This document shows positions 56,965-64,000 of a stretch of DNA of 64,000 bases, in pieces. The notes below the pieces were generated by a model. That model ran no database searches and was not told the DNA's origin. It saw only the letters and a program-made list of their open reading frames with translations. This stretch comes from Geobacter sp. AOG1 (GTDB lineage: Bacteria > Desulfobacterota > Desulfuromonadia > Geobacterales > Geobacteraceae): NCBI RefSeq assembly GCF_019972315.1, contig NZ_BLIZ01000001.1, positions 2,889,521 through 2,953,520 on the forward strand. The letters run 5' to 3'. How positions within the stretch are numbered: position 1 is the stretch's first letter; every line of letters starts with the position of its first letter. The position numbers and the translations under genes were made by a program.

Positions 56965-57387
56965 CTATTTATCGTGGCAGGAAAAACAGAGATTTTCACG
57001 CAAAGTTCGCAAATGGTATTTGTTTTGCGTCGCGTCATCACTCTTGATATGCATGTTATGACAGGTGATGGCACAGGCAATCTTCCCATCGGCATCAAGT
57101 CGCAATCCATCGCGATTTATACGCGGTTTTTTACCGGCACCATGGCCAAACTCTATTCCATGACATTGCTGGCACAGAGCGTTATAGTCCGCCTTGAACT
57201 TTCTCTTGGTTGAAGGGAAAGTGAACCAGCTTTCCAGGTCTGCCCTCGAGGCCACATGGCAGATGGTGCAGTCCGCATCCGCACCATGAGGGGATATCTT
57301 CCCTTTTGGAGGAGACATCCCTTCATCCCCAAACCCTGCACCGGATAATGCAACTACCATGAAACTGGCAACGAGTAACCGTTTCAT
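56965..57387 (-). CDS. small tetraheme c-type cytochrome
   Basis: This 140-residue periplasmic protein has a signal peptide (MKRLLVASFMVVALSGAGFG) and heme motifs CTICH, CQQCH, CAITCH (with three residues between the Cys) and CFSCH. It is electron-transfer active, probably in the extracellular respiration chain. The start at 57387 has GGGAG upstream. It is the last gene of a three-cytochrome group; the 23-bp gap to the next gene implies one operon. Confidence 0.88.
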   Translation of the reverse strand: MKRLLVASFMVVALSGAGFGDEGMSPPKGKISPHGADADCTICHVASRADLESWFTFPSTKRKFKADYNALCQQCHGIEFGHGAGKKPRINRDGLRLDADGKIACAITCHNMHIKSDDATQNKYHLRTLRENLCFSCHDK

Positions 57388-57410
57388 AGATTTCTCCCGG
57401 ATAGACATAC

Positions 57411-58481
57411 TCAGTAACTCTTAGGGTTGTGGTCAACACCGTGGCAGGTAAGATAACACTCACCCCGAAAGGCATTGGTCCCTTTTTCCGTAAACTTCAA
57501 CAAACCGGACGAACTGGCCGAAACAATATCACGGTTAAAACGTAACAGGTATTTATTATCGGAACTCCCATGGGAGTTATGACAGGTGTAGCAGGATGTA
57601 CCGTTATTCATTCCCACCGTCACTTTACCTTTTATGTGCAGCGAATGGAGACGGAAGCTCTCATCACCCAAAATACTGGTACGATTGTGACAACGGTAAC
57701 AGAGAGCATAAGCCGTCGCGCTCTCCGGTTCCCTGTCCCTCGTGGAGTAATTCTCCACGAGGATATACTGATTCGCCGAACCATGCGGTCCTCGGGGAGA
57801 AGACGACGATTCGCTACCATGGCAATCCCGACAGCCAATAACCGAGACATCGCCAGGCTCGGTTTTTTTCTCGCGATACGGTTTGAGAAGACTTACCACC
57901 GCAAGGTTCTTCCCCTCACCTTCCATGGGATGAAATGACGGGTTGTTGAGCGAGAACTCGGCCCGCTTGTTGGTTGCCCGTCCCGGCAAATTGAGACTGT
58001 CCCCATGACAGAGATAGCAGAGGTCGTACTCGTTGACAATCTCGGTGATGCTGTTCCCCACCCTCTTCCCTTTAATGCCGGCGAACACATTGGCTGAGTT
58101 GGTGAGGTGCGGATTGTGGCAATCCACACAATCCGCATGGCGCGAAGCACGGGGATTCTGCTCAGGCAGGACTTCATTGGCCCTGTGTACTCCACGGACA
58201 TCAAATGTCGGATGGCGGTATCTCTTTCTGAATTCACTCTCCACGTCGCTCAAGACCGCATTTGAATTTACAAACTCTCGAGATGGACGTGACTTACCAT
58301 GACAGCTGACACACCCATCCGAGCCGCCTCCCGAATTAAAATCGAATCCCACGTGGCAGGTACCGCATCCATAGGGGAGTCTGTTTCTGTCAATATGGGG
58401 TCTGGCATTCTGACCGGCTGCCAAAAGCGGAACTGCAGATCCCAGAAGTAACATACAGACAATAACGGGTAGTTTTAGCAT
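57411..58481 (-). CDS. octaheme c-type cytochrome
   Basis: This 356-residue exported protein has a signal peptide (LPVIVCMLLLGSAVPLLAAG) and eight heme-binding sites: CGTCH, CVSCH, CVDCH, CYLCH, CRDCH, CYRCH, CYTCH and CYLTCH, the last with three residues between the cysteines. The overall arrangement resembles the many multiheme cytochromes of Geobacter, likely located in the periplasm or outer surface. It overlaps neither neighbour and is 23 bp from the next cytochrome. Redox partners cannot be told. Confidence 0.88.
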   Translation of the reverse strand: MLKLPVIVCMLLLGSAVPLLAAGQNARPHIDRNRLPYGCGTCHVGFDFNSGGGSDGCVSCHGKSRPSREFVNSNAVLSDVESEFRKRYRHPTFDVRGVHRANEVLPEQNPRASRHADCVDCHNPHLTNSANVFAGIKGKRVGNSITEIVNEYDLCYLCHGDSLNLPGRATNKRAEFSLNNPSFHPMEGEGKNLAVVSLLKPYREKKTEPGDVSVIGCRDCHGSESSSSPRGPHGSANQYILVENYSTRDREPESATAYALCYRCHNRTSILGDESFRLHSLHIKGKVTVGMNNGTSCYTCHNSHGSSDNKYLLRFNRDIVSASSSGLLKFTEKGTNAFRGECYLTCHGVDHNPKSY

Positions 58482-58504
58482 GAGCACGCGTTCCTTGAGA
58501 GAGA

Positions 58505-59338
58505 CTAGGGCCATGGCCAAGCCGAATAGTTGCCATATTTTGTTATGTTATGACATTTCAGACAGACCGTGTCGTGGTCAGTGCTGGCATTACCCGAAGT
58601 GCCCAGAACCCAGAACGGCGCTATCTTTCTTCCAGCTGCCGGTGAACCAGCAGGGTATGCAGTTTCGGCCGTCTGGTTTTGATGGGGATCATGACAGGTC
58701 GTGCACTGCATCCATTCCTTGTTCTGTAATTTCTGTAATTTTACGGGATCATTCAGTGGCGGCAGCTTGTATCCCTGCGTACTTTTACCACCACTCTGTA
58801 TCGCTACAAGGACAGCAGTATCGTACACAAACGACACAGGGTGGTGCCCTAGACTAACCTTTTTCGCATCGAACGCAGCAACTCCGGTTATTTTCCCTTT
58901 TCCTGCCGGGAATTCGATCGGGCCACCAACATATACATTCCCAAGGACGTTCAAGTCCGCGGTAATGCCGTCGTGACAGCTGAGGCAGAGTCGGGAAGAA
59001 CCATTGGGTTCATTGTAGTTTGACGGTACGCCTGCTCGCCGAATGATGAGAGTGCTGGAGGTGTATATCCCGAAAACAGACGTGGTGTCCTTACGGTTCC
59101 ATAAAGCTCCTTGGGGAGATGCATTATGGGGGGTATGGCAAAAGATGCAGACCTGTGTGTCCCGCTGCAAAGGGTCTCCAGGTTTAGCTTTGTATGTCAC
59201 ACCAATATTACTGTCCAACGAAGAAAGATTATGCTTGTTGCCTCCATCGCGAAATTTTGGCCCCGCGGCAGCTACCGAGGCAATACCTGCAGCGAAAACG
59301 AGGCAAAGAAGTGCAACTATGAACGTAGTACGTCTCAT
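58505..59338 (-). CDS. tetraheme c-type cytochrome
   Basis: This 277-residue exported protein has signal peptide MRRTTFIVALLCLVFAAGIA and four heme motifs: CIFCH, CLSCH, CTTCH and CLKCH, with HNASPQGALWNRK after the first and HHPVSFVYD in the middle. This arrangement recurs in several Geobacter genomes as a conserved outer-membrane-associated cytochrome family. Its start overlaps the stop of the NHL lipoprotein by 4 bases. Confidence 0.9.
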   Translation of the reverse strand: MRRTTFIVALLCLVFAAGIASVAAAGPKFRDGGNKHNLSSLDSNIGVTYKAKPGDPLQRDTQVCIFCHTPHNASPQGALWNRKDTTSVFGIYTSSTLIIRRAGVPSNYNEPNGSSRLCLSCHDGITADLNVLGNVYVGGPIEFPAGKGKITGVAAFDAKKVSLGHHPVSFVYDTAVLVAIQSGGKSTQGYKLPPLNDPVKLQKLQNKEWMQCTTCHDPHQNQTAETAYPAGSPAAGRKIAPFWVLGTSGNASTDHDTVCLKCHNITKYGNYSAWPWP

Positions 59339-60375
59339 CGTGGACCACCCTCTGGCATGTACTGGAAAATCTGAATGCGGTGATTGTAGGTATCAGCTAC
59401 AAAGATGCGCCCTTTAGAATCGATAGAGATACCACTTGGCAGGGAAAATTCGCCGGGGCCGGCGCCATTCCTCCCTACAAAGAGCAGAAGTTTCCCGTCC
59501 CGGTTAAAAACCTGGAAATTCCCATGGCTCGCGTCAACAATATAAATGTGGTCGTCAGTGTCAACCGCAACACCCTTTGGCCTCGCGAAAGAACCGGGCG
59601 CATCCCCTATTTCACCGATGCTGCTTTTGTAGCTGCCGGACTGATCGAAAACCTTAACCATAAAATTCATGGAATCGGTTACGTAAACATCGTCATTTCG
59701 GCCAATTGCAACATTTGAAGGGAGATTGAGCGGTTCTCGCGTGTCGTCCCGGGGAAAGTTTCGGATAAAGGTATCATGAACATCGAAAACCTTCAATTTA
59801 TGTGCCAACACATCAACAACAAATTTCTCCCCGCGACTGTTGATGGCAATCCCCGCCGGACGCTGGAATTGCCCGGCCAATTCGTGGATGAAATCACCAT
59901 TTTTATCAAATTTGAATACTTTGGCGCTCCCAGCATCGGAAATATAGACATTTCCGTCCTGGTCGACAGCAACCCCCCCTGGCCGAATGAGTGGTTCCTC
60001 CCCCGCCTGCGTTATGTAGACAACCGTTCGTTTCGCCAAATCGTAGCGATGTACCACACCCGCTGCAATATCGGTCGCATAAATGATTGAATCACCGTTA
60101 CTTGCAACTCCGTAAGGTGTATTAAGCACCATTTTCGTTGTATCCTCGCCGGTTACAAACTCCATGAAGCGGGCGAGGTTACCCTTTTCCGGCAAGACGT
60201 CAACCGGTCCCTTCACATCACGCAGAAAACTGATGCGGGGAGGATTTGGGGGGGGGGGCCAAGCAAGATTGACGCTGGGATCTCGCAATACGAGAGGTTC
60301 AGTGACAGCACATGCTGAAAGAAGTAGAAGCATCAAACAGAGCAGCGGTTTCACCGTTAGGTGTACTCTCTTCAT
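59335..60375 (-). CDS. NHL-repeat lipoprotein
   Basis: This 346-residue lipoprotein has signal LTVKPLLCLMLLLLSAC and lipobox LSAC. Six NHL repeats form a beta-propeller, with recurring GVAVDQDGNVYISDAG, GIAINSRGEKFVVD and GISIDSKGRIFVADTYNHR. NHL propellers mediate protein-protein binding. It precedes the cytochromes and overlaps their first gene, so it may scaffold or interact with them at the outer membrane. The start at 60375 overlaps the stop of the small membrane protein (ATGA). Confidence 0.88.
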   Translation of the reverse strand: MKRVHLTVKPLLCLMLLLLSACAVTEPLVLRDPSVNLAWPPPPNPPRISFLRDVKGPVDVLPEKGNLARFMEFVTGEDTTKMVLNTPYGVASNGDSIIYATDIAAGVVHRYDLAKRTVVYITQAGEEPLIRPGGVAVDQDGNVYISDAGSAKVFKFDKNGDFIHELAGQFQRPAGIAINSRGEKFVVDVLAHKLKVFDVHDTFIRNFPRDDTREPLNLPSNVAIGRNDDVYVTDSMNFMVKVFDQSGSYKSSIGEIGDAPGSFARPKGVAVDTDDHIYIVDASHGNFQVFNRDGKLLLFVGRNGAGPGEFSLPSGISIDSKGRIFVADTYNHRIQIFQYMPEGGPR

Positions 60376-60557
60376 GCGTGCACCATGCTCACCACCCACA
60401 GAGAATAGAAACAGATAACACTACATCCCCACCGGAGAGCCATCTTGCCACGGAAAACGCCAACTGACGGGAAGGCCTTGATTATGAAGCCAACGGCAGC
60501 AAGAACCCATCCCCAGAATCCAGTAACACATAAAATGGACCAGATGTTGTTACTCAC
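60372..60557 (-). CDS. small membrane protein
   Basis: This 61-residue protein starts at GTG 60557, 8 bases before the end of the glycosyltransferase, and ends in an ATGA overlap with the NHL gene. Two hydrophobic segments (ILCVTGFWGWVLAAVGFII and LRWGCSVICFYSLWVVSMV) flank a charged turn with FRGKMA. The tight coupling on both sides supports translation. No family is recognised. It might assist membrane insertion or act with the glycosyltransferase. Confidence 0.6.
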   Translation of the reverse strand: MSNNIWSILCVTGFWGWVLAAVGFIIKAFPSVGVFRGKMALRWGCSVICFYSLWVVSMVHA

Positions 60558-61287
60558 GATGCCCTCCCGACGGGAGAAATCTGTTGAGCAGCGAGCCCAG
60601 TTTAAGCTTCCAGACCATCAGTATCGCTTCCCGAACTATCTTTTTTGACATCTTGGACGAACCGGCATGTCTGTCGATGAATATGATGGGGATTTCCCCA
60701 ATGCGAAACCCTTTCTCGACACAGCGATAATTCATCTCTATCTGGAAGGAATAACCGTCAGATTTGATTTTTGACAGGTCGATTGCCTCCAGTACCCTGC
60801 GTTTGAAGCACTTGTAGCCACTTGTACAATCGGAAATTTTGAGTCCGGTAATCGCCCGGGTATACATACTCGCAAAATAGCTGAGCATGAGTCGTCGGAG
60901 TGGCCAGTTAACAACACTCACCCCGTTGAGATAGCGGGAACCTATGACCAGATCGAATGTTTCCATACGGGCAAAAAAAAGCGGCAGGGTAGCGGGGTCG
61001 TGGGAAAAATCCGCATCCATCTCTATGATGTAGTCTGCGCCCCTTTCGAGAGCAAGCCGAAAACCTTCCCGATATGCCGAGCCAAGACCAAGTTTACCCG
61101 CGCGATGGAGGACATGAACACGGTCTGAGGTGGAAGCAAGCCTGTCCACAACCTCCCCTGTGCCATCGGGAGAATGGTCATCGACGACAAGTACATGAAT
61201 ACCGGCATCTTGAGCCAGTACTTCACCAATCAATTTTTCGATATTTTCCCGTTCGTTATAGGTCGGGATGACGACAAAAGCCTTCAC
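60550..61287 (-). CDS. polyprenol-phosphate glycosyltransferase (DPM1-like, GT2)
   Basis: This 245-residue GT-A enzyme shows FVVIPTYNERENIEKLI at the start, VVDDHSPDGT (residues about 34-43) and the DxD-type motif EMDADFSHDP near residue 88, followed by SRYLNGVSV. It transfers a sugar, likely mannose or glucose, to a polyprenyl phosphate carrier at the inner membrane. The GTG at 61287 is chosen as the start since the upstream frame lies inside the surA-like stop region. The 60372 gene overlaps its end. Confidence 0.88.
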   Translation of the reverse strand: MKAFVVIPTYNERENIEKLIGEVLAQDAGIHVLVVDDHSPDGTGEVVDRLASTSDRVHVLHRAGKLGLGSAYREGFRLALERGADYIIEMDADFSHDPATLPLFFARMETFDLVIGSRYLNGVSVVNWPLRRLMLSYFASMYTRAITGLKISDCTSGYKCFKRRVLEAIDLSKIKSDGYSFQIEMNYRCVEKGFRIGEIPIIFIDRHAGSSKMSKKIVREAILMVWKLKLGSLLNRFLPSGGHRE

Positions 61288-61292
61288 AAGGG

Positions 61293-62261
61293 CTACTCTT
61301 TTCCGGGATAGACAATCTTCGCCTTTGCCTTCAATCCAGCCATCCACGTGTCAAACAGTTGTTTTTTTTCCTTCTCGATCTGTTGTGCCCGGATCTTGTC
61401 TTTTACTTCCTCGTAGGGTAGTAGGCGCGGTTCTTTTTTGTCGGTAAGCTTGATGAGGTGATATCCATACATCGACTCTACTACGCCGCTCACTTCACCG
61501 ACCTTGAGTTTTTTCACCGCTTCTTCAAACTCCGGCACCGTCCTTCCCACATGGAAATAACCGATATCCCCCCCCTTTATCCGAGACATATCATCAGAAT
61601 TGTCATACGCAATCTGACCGAAATCGGCACCCTCCGTTACTTTTTTCAGCAATGCCTCTGCACGCTCTTTGAGTTTTGCACGTTCTTCGGCAGTGGAAGC
61701 CGGATCGACTTTGACCAGAATAGTGCTTGCCCGGTATTCCTCAGGCTTCATGTATCTGTTCTTGTTCGTTTCGTAATATTCTCTGATGGCTGCATCGGAA
61801 ATGCTAATCCTGTCGTCAACCTCCTGCTTCCGTACTTTTTCGGCCAACAGGTCACGAGTGATGAATCGTTTCAGTAATTTCTCGGAGAATCCTGCCTTCT
61901 TGATAGCCTTCTCGAATTCCTTCCGGCTGTTGAAACGTTCAACAACGTTCTTGAATTCGACGTTTACGGCCTCCTTGTCCGGCTTCAATCCCTTGGAAAG
62001 TGCGTCCTGATACTGAAGTTCCTTCTCAATAATGATGGCAAGGGCCTTCGATTCGATACCCTTGATTTTTTCGGCCGACATTCCGCCATGGAAACTGGCC
62101 TCCATGGGGACAATCTTCTGTACTTCCTGAGACAACTCCGCAACTGTCAGATCCTCACCGTTTACGGATACGACAACTCTCCCCAATTCATCAGCAGATG
62201 CGACGCCGAAACAGGAACACGTCAAGCAAACAAACAGCACAATCAGACGACAAACAGTCAT
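61293..62261 (-). CDS. SurA-like peptidyl-prolyl isomerase/chaperone
   Basis: This 322-residue periplasmic foldase has signal peptide MTVCRLIVLFVCLTCSCFGV, an N-terminal SurA-type chaperone domain (residues about 25-175) with GEDLTVAELSQEVQKIV, and one parvulin domain (about 180-285) with GGDIGYFHVGRTVPEFEEA and MYGYHLIKL. It folds outer-membrane proteins. It is 5 bp upstream of the glycosyltransferase and in the same operon. Confidence 0.9.
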   Translation of the reverse strand: MTVCRLIVLFVCLTCSCFGVASADELGRVVVSVNGEDLTVAELSQEVQKIVPMEASFHGGMSAEKIKGIESKALAIIIEKELQYQDALSKGLKPDKEAVNVEFKNVVERFNSRKEFEKAIKKAGFSEKLLKRFITRDLLAEKVRKQEVDDRISISDAAIREYYETNKNRYMKPEEYRASTILVKVDPASTAEERAKLKERAEALLKKVTEGADFGQIAYDNSDDMSRIKGGDIGYFHVGRTVPEFEEAVKKLKVGEVSGVVESMYGYHLIKLTDKKEPRLLPYEEVKDKIRAQQIEKEKKQLFDTWMAGLKAKAKIVYPGKE

Positions 62262-62370
62262 AACGTCCCCTAACTACATATTTTTGGCAAGGATAAACGA
62301 TTTCAGTCCGCTTAGTCAAGGGAAAGGGAAGATTGGCGGGACATTACGGGTTACACAGATTACAAGATCG

Positions 62371-62402
62371 ATAAAAAAAGGGCCATGATTAATCATGGCC
62401 CT
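62371..62402 (-). terminator. terminator of the tRNA operon
   Basis: A perfect 24-bp palindrome with arms AGGGCCATGATT and AATCATGGCCCT (62379-62402), followed by a run of seven T on the minus strand. Confidence 0.85.
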
Positions 62403-62409
62403 CAGGGAC

Positions 62410-62486
<77 letters not shown>

Positions 62487-62526
62487 AGTTACATCAAATT
62501 GTAGCGGTACCGAAACCGCGTATGCA

Positions 62527-62602
62527 TGGTGGGCGAAACAGGGATCGAACCTGTGACATCCAGCTTGTAAGGCTGGCGCTCTCCCAGCTGAGCTATTCGC
62601 CC
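62527..62602 (-). tRNA. tRNA-Val (TAC)
   Basis: Acceptor stem GGGCGAA/TTCGCCC, anticodon TAC in CCTTACAAG, T arm AGGTTCGATCCCT and encoded CCA. Confidence 0.93.
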
Positions 62603-62609
62603 GGATAAA

Positions 62610-62686
<77 letters not shown>

Positions 62687-62806
62687 GAAAGTATATACGT
62701 CCAGCACTGGTGCTGCTTACTTCTCCAGTTCCCCTAGCAAAAGAGAATGTGATTTATAGCAGAGCAGAACCGACAGTGTCAAGAATTATTTCCGTACTGA
62801 CAGAGA

Positions 62807-64000
62807 TCAGTGCGCCGTCACCGCATCGTCAACTATCGAGCGGTCGCCCATGGCAACCGGCAAGAGTGAAACAGTGGGATCACCCCTCAGCGATAGCACC
62901 AGGACCTCGTCCATGTGAGTGACCGGATGAATGACGAGTCCGGTTGTAATTTCCTTGGGTATTTCCGCCAAATCCTTTGCATTGTCAACAGGGATAAGGA
63001 CCGTTTTGATCTGCCCCCGCTTCGCGGCCAGAATCTTTTCCTTCAAACCTCCTATAGGAAGAACCCGGCCTCGCAGTGTTATCTCGCCAGTCATGGCAAT
63101 GTCACGTAGTACCGGCTTGCCGGTCAATGCCGACGTAATGGCTGTGGCCATGGAGATGCCTGCAGACGGGCCGTCCTTGGGAATAGCCCCCTCGGGAACG
63201 TGAATATGAATATCCACGTCCTGGTAAAACTCACGTTCCAACCCGAGGGATTGTGCCCGCGAACGGACATAGGTCATGGCTGCTTGTGCTGACTCCTGCA
63301 TAACGTCACCCAGTTTGCCCGTGATGGTTAGCTTTCCCTTACCAGGTAAAACCGCCACCTCAATGACAAGTAATTCCCCCCCTACTTCGGTCCAGGCCAA
63401 GCCGGTAACAAGCCCTACGGCATCACTCTCTTCTGCAATGCCATGCCTGAAACGCTGCACACCTAAATAATCACGCACTTGCTTCGGCTGGACGTTGAAT
63501 TTCCGTCGAGCACCCTTGACTATGCCATGGGCAATCTTACGACAGATTGAGGCAATTTCCCGTTCAAGGTTGCGCACACCTGCCTCCCGGGTGTAATGTC
63601 GAATCACCTCAAGAATTGCCCGGTCAGTTACGGTAACTGCTCCAGACTGCAAACCATGGGCAGCAAGCTGCTTCTGCAGCAGATGCTGGCGAACGATCTT
63701 CAGTTTTTCAGTCTCCGTGTAGCCTTCGATTCTGATGACCTCAAGCCTGTCAAGAAGCGGCCGGGGAACGGTATGGAGAGAGTTAGCCGTGGTGATAAAC
63801 ATGACTCGGGAAAGATCGTACTCGACCTCAAGAAAATGATCATTGAACGTAGCATTCTGTTCGGGGTCAAGCACTTCCAGCATAGCAGAGGCGGGATCGC
63901 CGCGGAAATCGGAGCTCATCTTGTCGATTTCATCCAGGAGAAAAACGGGATTATTGCTTCCCACTTTTTTCAGGTTCTGGATTATTCTTCCCGGCATCGC
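62807..64000 (-). CDS. lon: ATP-dependent Lon protease, N-terminal part beyond the window
   Basis: The visible 397 residues cover the end of the AAA module ([15 protein letters not shown] Walker B region, then the sensor [19 protein letters not shown]) and the whole S16 protease domain, with catalytic Ser in [13 protein letters not shown] near 63170 and Lys in [12 protein letters not shown] near 63035. The gene reads off the right edge; about half of the protein is missing. It degrades unfolded and regulatory proteins in the cytoplasm. Confidence 0.96.
   Translation of the reverse strand, partial: AMPGRIIQNLKKVGSNNPVFLLDEIDKMSSDFRGDPASAMLEVLDPEQNATFNDHFLEVEYDLSRVMFITTANSLHTVPRPLLDRLEVIRIEGYTETEKLKIVRQHLLQKQLAAHGLQSGAVTVTDRAILEVIRHYTREAGVRNLEREIASICRKIAHGIVKGARRKFNVQPKQVRDYLGVQRFRHGIAEESDAVGLVTGLAWTEVGGELLVIEVAVLPGKGKLTITGKLGDVMQESAQAAMTYVRSRAQSLGLEREFYQDVDIHIHVPEGAIPKDGPSAGISMATAITSALTGKPVLRDIAMTGEITLRGRVLPIGGLKEKILAAKRGQIKTVLIPVDNAKDLAEIPKEITTGLVIHPVTHMDEVLVLSLRGDPTVSLLPVAMGDRSIVDDAVTAH

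Overview
The window looks like a chromosomal segment of a Geobacter-type deltaproteobacterium (Desulfuromonadales/Geobacterales). The reasons are the polyunsaturated fatty acid (PUFA) synthase joined to oleABCD, three multiheme c-type cytochromes beside an NHL-repeat lipoprotein, a pseudopilin secretion cluster of mixed pilMNO/gspDEFG type, and high GC with short Shine-Dalgarno sequences. The species cannot be named from sequence alone.

Layout. (1) 1-17223: one plus-strand block with a left-truncated PfaA-type synthase (AT, three near-identical ACPs, KR, DH), a PfaC-like megasynthase (KS, CLF, AT, four hot-dog/DH units), then oleA, oleB, oleC, oleD and a phosphopantetheinyl transferase in overlapping frames. 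Together these should make a polyene acyl chain and condense two chains head-to-head into a long polyunsaturated hydrocarbon. (2) 17278-19616: AT-rich accessory DNA with an avd-like four-helix-bundle gene between inverted simple repeats, a gene running into an array of 18-bp palindromes, and two integron-type gene cassettes with attC sites but no integrase gene. (3) 19704-26982: a membrane protein, a secreted protein, a sigma/anti-sigma pair, a small monooxygenase-like protein and a NapH-like iron-sulfur membrane protein. (4) 27342-40319: two related integrative elements inserted in tandem at the 3' end of tRNA-Gly, bounded by three copies of a 23-bp att core. Each has a conserved gene of unknown function, a Rep protein, a small HTH protein and a tyrosine recombinase next to the right att. 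Element A carries a nuclease and a 3-fold repeated 38-residue tail module. Element B carries three attC-bounded cassettes in reverse orientation behind a second palindrome array. (5) 40538-43640: a tandemly duplicated lipoprotein pair and a winged-helix/BTAD regulator. (6) 43652-56856: minus-strand ctpA, envC-like, ftsX, ftsE, then a complete pseudopilin secretion operon. (7) 56899-64000: cytochromes, NHL lipoprotein, a glycosyltransferase, a SurA-like foldase, tRNA-Asp/Val/Asp and the 3' part of lon.

The most unusual material lies in regions 2 and 4. First, the two cassette arrays begin 23-24 bp after 18-bp palindrome arrays of the same design, which suggests a shared cassette-landing platform. 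Second, the two tRNA-Gly elements share leader DNA, the first gene, the xis-like gene and the integrase, but carry Rep cores of different families behind a similar N-terminal leader. Third, element A contains a three-helix membrane protein whose C-terminal 38 residues are repeated as two free-standing 38-residue proteins next to a PD-(D/E)xK nuclease, a layout that could be an undescribed defence system.
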